NCBI GenBank assembly: GCA_012932865.1 | Contig: SAXG01000007.1 | Location: forward strand, 1,286,841 to 1,350,840 | Origin: Amylostereum areolatum | Taxonomy: Eukaryota > Basidiomycota > Agaricomycetes > Russulales > Stereaceae | DNA: 64,000 nucleotides | Reading direction: 5' to 3' | Shown: piece after piece, positions 10,744 through 21,452 of the stretch | Position numbering within the stretch: the stretch's first letter is position 1 | Layout: each line of letters opens with the position of its first letter | The notes under the pieces: model-generated | Told to the model about the DNA's origin: nothing | Database searches by the model: none | The model's input: the letters and a program-made list of their open reading frames with translations, nothing else | Translations under genes and position numbers: made by a program

Positions 10744-13700
10744 TTACCCCCCCTTTAAGACGCGCTTTCGCCTGGAGCGCGATGTCATCTGCAAGGGTAG
10801 ATGCGAGAAAATCGTCAAAGGAGATGCCGAGGGAACGCACAGGGCGGGGCGCATTTGGATGGCGTTTGTGGAAGGCGTCGATCATGTCGGTGACTTTTGA
10901 GAGCGAGGAGCGAGGGAGCCAGGTATTCTCGGAGTCAGGATAGCCTGCCCACTTGACGAGGTATTGTATGCCTTTCTTGTTGCGGGTCGGCTTCGAGTCG
11001 ATGATGTCTTCAACGTCATATTCTTCTTCGTCATCAACGAGGTCAGGCGGCGGTTGTTCATAGTTTGGACCATGTGCCGTTGTCTCCTTGTACGCGGTGA
11101 GCAGTGAAGCATGGAAGACTGGGTGGATTCTCCACGTCTTCGGCAGCTTCAGGCGGTAGTTCACTGGGCTAATGACGTCAACGATCTCGAAGGGTCCAAA
11201 TCGTTTGGCAGCAAGCTTAGCTTTCGGCCTCGTCGTCTTCAGGTTTTTGCCTTCGAGCCAGACCTTGTCTCCAATGGCGAACAGTGTCGATTTGCTGATC
11301 GTGTCACCATTGTAGTGCTTCATTAAGTCCGATGCGAGGGCAAGGCTGGCTTTGATCTCTTGTCGGACTTCTTCAAGTTGACGGAGGCGTTCTTCAACTG
11401 CAGGGACCTTTGAGGACGGGTTTACGGATGGGTACATCTTGGGGAGGAAGCCAGTAGAGGACTTCAAAGGGAGGCCTTTCCAGTAGCTGCATGGGTGCGA
11501 GAGTTGTGAGAAAACTCGAAGAAGGGCAACCACTTCACCCAGTCGTCTTGACGGTAGTTGCAGAATACTCGCAGAAACTGCTCGAGGTTCTGGTTCTCGC
11601 GTTCGGTTTGGCCGTCTGTCTGTGGGTGATACGCTGTGCTGAGGGCGGACTTGATCCCGAGCTTCTCGTTGAGTGTACGCATCACCTGTCCAGCAAATTG
11701 GGGTCCACGATCCGAGATGATCTTGTCTGCTAAGCCGTAGTGTCGGTATACCTTATCAAGAGAATGTCGGCCGTGCCATCGCTGGTGATCTTCGTTGTAC
11801 ATGGGGTGGTAACCACCATCTTGGTGAGGCGATCGACCACGACATTGACGGCTGTTATAGCCTTCGCAGTCAGGGAGTTCGACGATGAAGTCAGTGGAGA
11901 TGACGCCAAATGGTCGATCGGGTACTTCGTTTGGGATCATGTCGACGTGGGGTCGGCTGCTCTGTGTCTTCGTCGACTGGCAGGTTGCGCATCCTGTTAC
12001 AAAGTCGCGGACAAAGACAGACATGCCAGGCCACCAATATTCACGACTCACAAGCTCGTAAGTCTTGAAGCGACCGGGGTGTCCAGCCAGGGGCGATTCA
12101 TGGTACATTTTGACAATGTCGCTGTCGCAACTCGTCGTCTGCAGGGACATATACCTTTCCTCTAAACAGGACCAGGCCTTCTTCGTAGTTCCACTCTTGA
12201 AGGTTCTTGACAAGTGTACGTGGTCCGTTTCGTAAGATGGCGTCCAGGGCTTGAACGACCTCGATGTCCTTGGTTTTGCAGTCGCGGATACGTCGTCGGA
12301 GTTCGACATCACCGAGGGAGGTTACTGCTCCTGGCCTTGTTGCGCGTACTTGGAAGTACTTGGGGTCAAGCAAGACGCGCTCCTTGTTGTCGTTTTCAAC
12401 ACCATCCTTGTGATCGGGTCGTCGAGACATTGGATCCGGGCGGTGGGAAATTCCTGGTTTATGAACGAGCGAGAAGTCAAATCGAGTGAGGAATAGAGCC
12501 CAACGTGCCTGTCGGCGGCTCAGCTTCTGTGCCGTCTTGAAGTGCTCCAGGTTCTTGTGATCTGTCCAGATTTCGACGGTGTCGGGGGCGCCTTCGAGGT
12601 AGTGGCGCCAGGCTTCAAGCGCACGGATGATCGCAAGCAGCTCCTTGTCGTAGATGTCGTAGTTCCGTTCCGGTTCCGATAGGGCCTTGGACAGATACTG
12701 CCACTGGATGCCAGTGACCGTCGTCGCCTTTCTGCGAGAGTATACCTCCAGTAGCAAAGTCCGAGGCATCGACTTCAACGAGGTAAGGCTTCTTTGGGTC
12801 AGGCATGACCAAGACGGGGGAGGAAGTAAACGCAGCTTTCAGTGCGTCAAACGCAGTTTGTCAGTCCGTCGACCAGTCCCATGTGCAGTCCTTCTTTGTC
12901 AGATCAAATAGGGGCCGTGCCACCTTGGAGAAGTCCTTGATGAAACGTCGGTAGAAGTTGCCAAAGCCGAGGAAGGATTGCACATCTTTGACCGTTCGTG
13001 GTGTCGGCCAGTCCTGAATACCTGCTACCTTGACGGGGGTCCATAGCGATCTTGTCGTGCGAGATGATGAGTCCGAGGTATTCGACAGAGTCTTGTTCAA
13101 AGACGCATTTCTCCGGTTTGAGGAAGAGGTCGTTGTCTTGCAAACGCTGCAGAACCTGCCGCACTACGGCACGGTGTTCGTCCATGGTGCGAGTGAACAC
13201 CAAGATGTCGTCCATGTAGATGATGACCTTGCCCGAGTCGATGAGATCCTTGAACAGTTCATTCATCATTGCCTGAAATGTCGCAGGGGAGTTCATAAGC
13301 CCGAAAAACATCACCGTAGGTTCGAAGAGACCGCGATTCGTCTTGAACGCAGCCTTCCACTCGTCGCCTTCCTTGATGCGGACATTGTTGTAGCCCCAGC
13401 GAACATCCATCTTGGAGAAGATCTTTGCACCTTTGAGGCGGTCGACAATTTCAGAGATCAGTGGCAAGGGGTATTCATTCTTGACAGTGCCCTTGTTTAA
13501 TTCTCGATAGTCCTGTACGGGACGCAGCTTTCCATCCTTTTTCTTCACAAAGAAGAACGGACTCGCCTGAGGTGACTTCGAAGGGCGGATATAGCCCTTC
13601 TTCAGGTGGTCGTCGAGGAAGGTGTCGAGTTCGATCTGCTCGGAAGGTGAGAGGGGGTAGATCTTGCACGGTTTGGGTTCAAAGCCGTCTTTCATGTCGA

Positions 13701-15795
13701 TAGCATGGTCCCATGGCCGTCGGTCAGGAAGTCGCTCGGAGGTTTTCTTGTCGAATACAGGCGCAAAGTCGCGATACGGCAGGGGGACTAAGTCTTCAAA
13801 AGTTTGCGGGCGTGCGTTCTCTTTTGAATGCTCTGCAAGCTCCTGCGCTTTTGTAAAGCCCGCGCGGATGGGTATTGCATCTGGATTAGGACCATCGGTT
13901 TCAGGGAGGATTCCGGCGCGGCGTAGTCCATTGATCTCCCAGTCTCGGAATACCATGGGCCGCTCGTCGTCGTCTTCAGTGAAGAGTCGTGCGGGTAGAG
14001 GGGAGCGATGGACCGTGCAGACGCGAACACCTCTGACTCTGCGTGCAGGAATAACATAAGTGGGGACTGGGGTCCAGGACACATATGTCGGCTCTGGGAA
14101 GGGATCGTCCACGACGAGAGGTGTCCTCGGGGTTTTACCCGCTTCAACCTTACGCTGTGATTGGACCGATGATGGTTTCCGTGGCTTGGTCGCGAGGTTC
14201 GTCACAGGAGGTTTGGACAGAGTGCATGAGGGAGGGCAGCGGAGCATGTCAACACGGTCTCGTTGCCAGTCTATGGTTGGATTGTGCTCATCGAGCCAGT
14301 CTGTTCCAAGGATCATGTCATGATCGCCGATGTCGGTGATGAAGAACTCAGCTTCTTCCTCATGGTATGCCTTTGAATCTTGCGAGTATATCCGGATCCG
14401 CTGGGTCGTTGTGTCGCGTACCCAGCCCATGATGTTCTCGGTGCCGTCCACATTACGCACGGGGAACGGGTTTTCTAGTTTTCTTGTGGTGAGCTTCTTG
14501 CGTTCAACGAAGCTTCGGTTCAGGATAATTCCTTCTGCGCCGCTATCAAGCAGCGCGTCTGCGTCGATTTCTCTTTTGGTAACTCGTCCGATCAGCTTGA
14601 CTTTGAGCGTGATCGATGGTGTTTGCCTGTTCTTGGTGACAGTAGACAGATACAAACACGGGGGATACGATTGCTCACAGGTATGCATGGATGATAATAC
14701 AGCGAAACGATTCGACAATGATACCAAAAGTCCTTTGCCTCCACCAGACGACGCGACTGGGGGGCGTTTCAAAAATCCTGCGATTCCAGGATGTCCTTCA
14801 ACAGCGCTACTGCCTGCTCCTTGCCTTCCGCATCCAGATCCTTCAGCTGGCGAGTGATCGCCGCGATGGTTTTGGATGGGTCGGGAGCTGCTTTTGCAGT
14901 GGACGGAGCCATGTTCGTCGGCAGGGGAGGGGCCTTGGACCCAGTCTCTACTGCGCCCACCCGTCGCGCGCTCGAGTCGCGGTTGGGGACAGTCGCGAGA
15001 GACGTGACCGGCTTGTCGACACATGAAGCACTTGCCTTCGCGCATCATCTTTGCGCGCTCGTCGTCCGTCAGTTTTGCAGGGCGGGTCGAGGTGTTGGTG
15101 AAGGCGCCGACTCGGCGCGACGAGGAGTCGTTGGTCGAACCGTTCGAGGTGAGCGCGACAGCCCCCTTGGACTGACTGCTCTTCCTCTCCGGGTTCTCTT
15201 CGAGCCACTGGTGGTTGATGCGGCGGGCGCGCTCCTTCCACTCCGCGAGCTTGGTGGGGAACGGGTACGACCGGGCCACCTGCTTGCCGAGGTCACGCTG
15301 AAGTCCCTTCTTGAAAAAGTGGATTAGCGCCTCGTCGTCGTACGCTGACATGGTTGCCAGCATCTCAAACTCGGTGATAAAGTCAGTGACGTCCCGGGTG
15401 GTCATTGCGAGCTCGTTGATCTTACGCTGAGCTTCTATCTTCGGATCGACGGGCACGAAGTCTTTGCCAAACCTCTCGAAGAGCTCTTTGTAGGAGCTAT
15501 AGTGGAGTGTTGGGGGCGTGGGGTCGAGGGTGTCGGCGTCTTCCTTCTCGTCTTCGTCGGCGAAGAGTTCCATGCGGCGATGCATGGCCCAGGCTTTCGC
15601 CGTGTCGTCCTCCATCAGGCTGAGGAGAAGCATCATCTTGGCGTCATCTGTGGCATAAACATCCTTGTTAACGCGCAGGAACATGCGGAGCTCGAGGGAG
15701 AACCGGAGGGTGTCGTGTCTATCGCCTTTGAATGGCTTTGGCTTGGGGCCGATCTCCCGCTTGGAGACGGCAGGTTTGGATTCGGCGTCGGACAT
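10676..15795 (-). pseudogene. Gypsy-1 gag-pol, frameshifted
   Basis: Same gene set as Gypsy-2, with gag starting at ATG 15795. Compared with Gypsy-2 it carries several small indels: an extra G near 14990 in the zinc knuckle that fuses gag into the pol frame, an extra G near 13040 in reverse transcriptase, insertions near 12700 and 12120, a small deletion near 11760, a base change near 11840, and small insertions near 11450-11480. It also shares the TGA after the RNase H start. Motifs visible include LLDSGAEG (protease), YMDD and VQDYRELN (reverse transcriptase), HHCC-type integrase motifs with YHPQTDGQTER, and a chromodomain (YDVEDIID, YLVKWAGYP). It cannot make a complete polyprotein. Confidence 0.92.
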
Positions 15796-16386
15796 CTTGT
15801 CAAAGGGGAGGGGGACGGTGAGGGATTGGGCGAGTTCTTGATCAAGGCGGCGTAGGGTTTCTCGTCGGCGTTCTTCTGCTTCTTCAACTTCGTCCTCAAC
15901 TTGTTTTGCGATAAGGAAGTCGGCGGGGGTGAGGAATTGCTGGTTATGATGCCACGACCAGTGCTCTTGGATGGGACTGAACGAAGTGGGCTGCCACTCA
16001 ACTACTGATCGTCCTGGGGCTCCGTTCTTGTTCCGTCTATAGGCGTACCACTTCCCAGTTGTGTCGTTGTGGTTGATCCCTTCTGGGACTTCGATTACAG
16101 TACGTCGACGGGGTGGGGGCGAGTTGGTCGGAGGGGGGTTCAGGAAGCGCTGTAGAACGTCCGCAGCGGTGGCAAAATCCGATTCTTCGACGTAGGGTTG
16201 TTCGTCGCGGTCGTCGAAGTACCAGTCTCGACGTTGCCGGTTTGGTTCGTCGTGCAGCCAACGTACGGATTCCTTAGTCTGCTGCGAGGTGAGGATATAG
16301 TATTCTTCGGGACAGTAGTCTCGAAAGACGCCTGGGGGAAGGTTCGGGGTGGGGGGACGAGGGGCTGTGGAGGACGTGATGATGGT

Positions 16387-17052
16387 CTAGAAGAAGTCCG
16401 CCGCGATGGGGCGACGGCCGAGGAGTTTCTTGGTGAGGTAGCCGGCTTTTACTGCCTGGCGGATCTTATGTTCGTGGTGGCAGCGACGAAGGGTCTTACC
16501 CTTGATGGTGGGACGGAGGACTGGTGGCGGGGTGGATTCGGGGGTCCGGCGGTTAAACTGGGAGACGGAGGTGAAACTGGTTTGGAGGATCGGGTTGGGG
16601 GCGTCTTGGATGAGGTATGTGTGGTAGGTGGGGGCGTGGAGGGTGAATTCAAGGCGTTCAAGATCTACGTTGATGCACGTAGTGATCCGGACGTATAGGG
16701 CGAGGACGACAGTACCGTGATCCTTGTGCCACCTCCACTCGAAGATGCGGAAGTTGAGGCCGTGCGCGGTCCAGGGATCTTCCTTGCAGAGGTTCTGTAC
16801 GGGGACGAGGCAGTTGATGGTGACGGCGTCGGACCAAGGGTAGGGGAGTGGTGCGTCGTCGCGGGGGGTGATCGGCTTTCCGTTGAACGGGAGGAAAACC
16901 GGTGCGTTCGGGAGGTCCGTGGTGGGAGTTTTTAACGTCGTAGAGACGGCAGAGGTAGATGGAGAGAGGGGTGCGAGGTAGGCGTAGGGGTAGACTGTCC
17001 AGGTGTCAGAAACGCAGTTTATGAGACCGATGAACCGCCTAAGTCGCGACAA
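16387..17052 (-). CDS. ORF0 of Gypsy-1: conserved leader reading frame of unknown function
   Basis: An open frame of about 220 codons lies between the 5' LTR and gag and starts inside the LTR. It contains no methionine codon; the listed start is only the limit of the open frame (TTG). It is homologous to a frame in the same place in the more distant Gypsy-3 (46414-46978): HGLNFRIFEWRW here against HGVNCRIYEWRW there, and both end in LLGRRPIAADFF followed by TAG. Changes between them are often synonymous (ATC/ATT, AGG/CGC for Arg), which indicates protein-level constraint. I recognise no domain. After the TAG the same frame stays open for 197 codons into gag. Non-AUG initiation would be required for it to be translated. 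Confidence 0.55.
   Translation of the reverse strand: MSRLRRFIGLINCVSDTWTVYPYAYLAPLSPSTSAVSTTLKTPTTDLPNAPVFLPFNGKPITPRDDAPLPYPWSDAVTINCLVPVQNLCKEDPWTAHGLNFRIFEWRWHKDHGTVVLALYVRITTCINVDLERLEFTLHAPTYHTYLIQDAPNPILQTSFTSVSQFNRRTPESTPPPVLRPTIKGKTLRRCHHEHKIRQAVKAGYLTKKLLGRRPIAADFF
16991..17001 (-). other. Primer-binding site of Gypsy-1, self-complementary type
   Basis: Two bases inside the 5' LTR boundary, the minus strand reads TGGACAGTCTA. This is the exact 11-base complement of TAGACTGTCCA at 17145-17135 in the LTR, about 30 bp after the TATA box, where the RNA should begin. That is the arrangement of Tf1/sushi-type self-priming. No tRNA 3'-end match was recognised. The same pair occurs in Gypsy-2 (23665-23675 with 23809-23819). 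Confidence 0.75.
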
Positions 17053-17423
17053 TGGGAGGAGCGAGAAGAAAATAGATTCGAGAGTGCCGGGGTCTAGGGT
17101 AGTGCAACGTGCGCTACAGTACCGTATGACGAGATGGACAGTCTAGGGAAAAGGGAAGAGAAACACTGTCCTTATATACAAGTGGGAACGATGGTGCGAT
17201 GTGATGCGATAGTGGTGCGAGCGGGGGGAACAATAGGAAAGGAGTCATGGGGCGGAGGACGAAGGTCCGGAGCAGTGATGTCATAGATAAGGATGCGGAA
17301 CCCCGCTCGGAAGTCCGGGCAATGACGTCGTTGAAGCATGTGATGCAAGGGAAAGTCATGTGCCGTGACACGTCGCGTGTACGAGGTCTGCAAACGAAGA
17401 GAGAAATGGAGCGATCCGTGACA
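17004..17423 (-). repeat. LTR B, shared: 5' LTR of Gypsy-1 and 3' LTR of Gypsy-2
   Basis: 420 bp, TGTCA...TGACA. It is followed to its left by ORF0 of Gypsy-1 and preceded on its right by the end of Gypsy-2 pol with the polypurine tract. One LTR therefore serves both elements, the hallmark of a tandem dimer. Confidence 0.93.
17135..17179 (-). promoter_or_regulatory. Gypsy LTR promoter: TATA box and predicted RNA start
   Basis: On the minus strand TATATAAG (17179-17172) is followed about 30 bp later by TAGACTGTCCA (17145-17135). The expected transcription start therefore coincides with the bases that pair with the primer-binding site. The same motif pair is present in LTR A and LTR C. Confidence 0.7.
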
Positions 17424-20400
17424 TTACCCCCCCTTTAAGACGTGCTTTCGCCTGGAGCGCGATGTCATCTGCAAGGGTAGATGCGAGAAAATCGTCAAAG
17501 GAGATGCCGAGGGAACGCACAGGGCGGGGCGCGTTTGGATGGCGTTTGTGGAAGGCGTCGATCATGTCGGTGACCTTTGAGAGCGAGGAGCGAGGGAGCC
17601 AGGTATTCTCGGAGTCAGGATAGCCTACCCACTTGACGAGGTATTGTATGCCTTTCTTGTTGCGGGTCGGCTTCGAGTCGATGATGTCTTCAACGTCATA
17701 TTCTTCTTCGTCATCAACGAGGTCAGGCGGCGGTTGTTCATAGTTTGGACCATGTGCCGTCGTCTCCTTGTATGCGGTGAGCAGCGAAGCATGGAAGACT
17801 GGGTGGATTCTCCACGTCTTCGGCAGCTTCAGGCGGTAGTTCACTGGGCTAATGACGTCAACGATCTCGAAGGGTCCAAATCGTTTGGCAGCAAGCTTAG
17901 CTTTCGGCCTCGTCGTCTTCAGGTTTTTGCCTTCGAGCCAGACTTTGTCTCCAACGGCGAACAGTGTCGATTTGCTGATCGTGTCGCCATTGTAGTGCTT
18001 CATTAAGTCAGATGCGAGGGCGAGGCTGGCTTTGATCTCTTGTCGGACTTCTTCAAGTTGACGGAGGCGTTCTTCGACTGCAGGGACCTTTGAGGACGGG
18101 TTTACGGACGGGTACATCTTGGGGAGGAAGCCGTAGAGGACTTCAAAGGGAGCCTTTCCAGTAGCTGCATGGGTGCGAGAGTTATGAGAAAACTCGAAGA
18201 AGGGCAACCACTTCACCCAGTCGTCTTGACGGTAGTTGCAGAATACTCGCAGAAACTGCTCGAGGTTCTGGTTCTCGCGTTCGGTTTGGCCGTCTGTCTG
18301 TGGGTGATACGCTGTGCTGAGGGCGGACTTGATCCTGAGCTTCTCGTTGAGTGTACGCATCACCTGTCCAGCAAACTGGGGTCCACGATCCGAGATGATC
18401 TTGTCTGCTAAGCCGTAGTGTCGATATACCTTATCGAAGAGAATGTCGGCCGTGCCATCGCTGGTGATCTTCGTTGTACATGGGGTGGTAACCACCATCT
18501 TGGTGAGGCGATCGACCACGACATTGACGGTGTTATAGCCTTCGCAGTCAGGGAGTTCGACGATGAAGTCAGTGGAGATGACGCCAAATGGTCGATCGGG
18601 TACTTCGTTTGGGATCATGTCGACGTGGGGTCGGCTGCTCTGTGTCTTCGTCGACTGGCAGGTTGCGCATCCTGTTACAAAGTCGCGGACAAAGACAGAC
18701 ATGCCAGGCCACCAATATTCACGACTCACAAGCTCGTAAGTCTTGAAGCGACCGGGGTGTCCAGCCAGGGGCGATTCATGGTACATTTTGACAATGTCGT
18801 GTCGCAACTCGTCGTCTGCAGGGACATATACCTTTCCTCTAAACAGGACCAGGCCTTCTTCGTAGTTCCACTCTTGAAGGTTCTTGACAAGTGTACGTGG
18901 TCCGTTTTGTAAGATGGCGTCCAGGGCTTGAACGACCTCGATGTCCTTGGTTTTGCAGTCGCGGATACGTCGTCGGAGTTCGACATCACCGAGGGAGGTT
19001 ACTGCTCCTGGCCTTGTTGCGCGTACTTGGAAGTACTTGGGGTCAAGCAAGACGCGCTCCTTGTTGTCGTTTTCAACACCATCCTTGTGATCGGGTCGTC
19101 GAGACATTGGATCCGGGCGGTGGGAAATTCCTGGTTTATGAACGAGCGAGAAGTCAAATCGAGTGAGGAATAGAGCCCAACGTGCCTGTCGGCGGCTCAG
19201 CTTCTGTGCCGTCTTGAAGTGCTCCAGGTTCTTGTGATCTGTCCAGATTTCGACGGTGTCGGGGGCGCCTTCGAGGTAGTGGCGCCAGGCTTCAAGCGCA
19301 CGGATGATCGCAAGCAGCTCCTTGTCGTAGATGTCGTAGTTCCGTTCCGGTTCCGATAGGGCCTTGGACAGGTATGCCACTGGATGCCAGTGACCGTCGT
19401 CGCCTTTCTGCGAGAGTATACCTCCAGTAGCAAAGTCCGAGGCATCGACTTCAACGAGGTAAGGCTTCTTTGGGTCAGGCATGACCAAGACGGGGGAGGA
19501 AGTAAACGCAGCTTTCAGTGCGTCAAACGCAGTTTGTCAGTCCGTCGACCAGTCCCATGTGCAGTCCTTCTTTGTCAGATCAAATAGGGGCCGTGCCACC
19601 TTGGAGAAGTCCTTGATGAAACGTCGGTAGAAGTTGCCAAAGCCGAGGAAGGATTGCACATCTTTGACCGTTCGTGGTGTCGGCCAGTCCTGAATACCTG
19701 CTACCTTGACGGGGTCCATAGCGATCTTGTCGTGCGAGATGATGAGTCCGAGGTATTCGACAGAGTCTTGTTCAAAGACGCATTTCTCCGGTTTGAGGAA
19801 GAGGTCGTTGTCTTGCAAACGCTGCAGAACCTGCCGCACTACGGCACGGTGTTCGTCCATGGTGCGAGTGAACACCAAGATGTCGTCCATGTAGATGATG
19901 ACCTTGCCCGAGTCGATGAGATCCTTGAACAGTTCATTCATCATTGCCTGAAATGTCGCAGGGGAGTTCATAAGCCCGAAAAACATCACCGTAGGTTCGA
20001 AGAGACCGCGATTCGTCTTGAACGCAGCCTTCCACTCGTCGCCTTCCTTGATGCGGACATTGTTGTAGCCCCAGCGAACATCCATCTTGGAGAAGATCTT
20101 TGCACCTTTGAGGCGGTCGACAATTTCAGAGATCAGTGGCAAGGGGTATTCATTCTTGACAGTGCCCTTGTTTAATTCTCGATAGTCCTGTACGGGACGC
20201 AGCTTTCCATCCTTTTTCTTCACAAAGAAGAACGGACTCGCCTGAGGTGACTTCGAAGGGCGGATATAGCCCTTCTTCAGGTGGTCGTCGAGGAAGGTGT
20301 CGAGTTCGATCTGCTCGGAAGGTGAGAGGGGGTAGATCTTGCACGGTTTGGGTTCAAAGCCGTCTTTCATGTCGATAGCATGGTCCCATGGCCGTCGGTC

Positions 20401-21452
20401 AGGAAGTCGCTCGGAGGTTTTCTTGTCGAATACAGGCGCAAAGTCGCGATACGGCAGGGGGACTAAGTCTTCAAAAGTTTGCGGGCGTGCGTTCTCTTTT
20501 GAATGCTCTGCAAGCTCCTGCGCTTTTGTAAAGCCCGCGCGGATGGGTATTGCATCTGGATTAGGACCATCGGTTTCAGGGAGGATTCCGGCGCGGCGTA
20601 GTCCATTGATCTCCCAGTCTCGGAATACCATGGGCCGCTCGTCGTCGTCTTCAGTGAAGAGTCGTGCGGGTAGAGGGGAGCGATGGACCGTGCAGACGCG
20701 AACACCTCTGACTCTGCGTGCAGGAATAACATAAGTGGGGACTGGGGTCCAGGACACATATGTCGGCTCTGGGAAGGGATCGTCCACGACGAGAGGTGTC
20801 CTCGGGGTTTTACCCGCTTCAACCTTACGCTGTGATTGGACCGATGATGGTTTCCGTGGCTTGGTCGCGAGGTTCGTCACAGGAGGTTTGGACAGAGTGC
20901 ATGAGGGAGGGCAGCGGAGCATGTCAACACGGTCTCGTTGCCAGTCTATGGTTGGATTGTGCTCATCGAGCCAGTCTGTTCCAAGGATCATGTCATGATC
21001 GCCGATGTCGGTGATGAAGAACTCAGCTTCTTCCTCATGGTATGCCTTTGAATCTTGCGAGTATATCCGGATCCGCTGGGTCGTTGTGTCGCGTACCCAG
21101 CCCATGATGTTCTCGGTGCCGTCCACATTACGCACGGGGAACGGGTTTTCTAGTTTTCTTGTGGTGAGCTTCTTGCGTTCAACGAAGCTTCGGTTCAGGA
21201 TAATTCCTTCTGCGCCGCTATCAAGCAGCGCGTCTGCGTCGATTTCTCTTTTGGTAACTCGTCCGATCAGCTTGACTTTGAGCGTGATCGATGGTGTTTG
21301 CCTGTTCTTGGTGACAGTAGACAGATACAAACACGGGGGATACGATTGCTCACAGGTATGCATGGATGATAATACAGCGAAACGATTCGACAATGATACC
21401 AAAAGTCCTTTGCCTCCACCAGACGACGCGACTGGGGGGCGTTTCAAAAATC
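17356..21452 (-). pseudogene. Gypsy-2 pol (protease, RT, RNase H, integrase, chromodomain), one TGA
   Basis: The pol frame is entered one base back from gag near 21450 and runs to 17356 inside LTR B, so the polypurine tract lies within the coding region. Domains in order: aspartic protease (LLDSGAEG, ILGTDWL), reverse transcriptase (VQDYRELNKG, YMDD), RNase H ([12 protein letters not shown]), integrase (zinc-binding region, YRHYGLADKIISDRGPQF, YHPQTDGQTER) and chromodomain (YDVEDIID, YLVKWVGYP). The only break seen is a TGA at 19537-19539 between WDWSTD and QTAFDAL, also present in Gypsy-1; Gypsy-3 has Cys-containing sequence here. Apart from that stop, both halves are fully open, suggesting recent activity of the lineage. 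Confidence 0.9.

Noticed and set aside
13030..15327. Several plus-strand open frames of 100-180 codons opposite Gypsy gag-pol (and copies at 19.6-22 kb and 42-44 kb)
   Set aside because: They mirror the conserved minus-strand coding sequence; they are shadows of biased codon use and have no independent motif.
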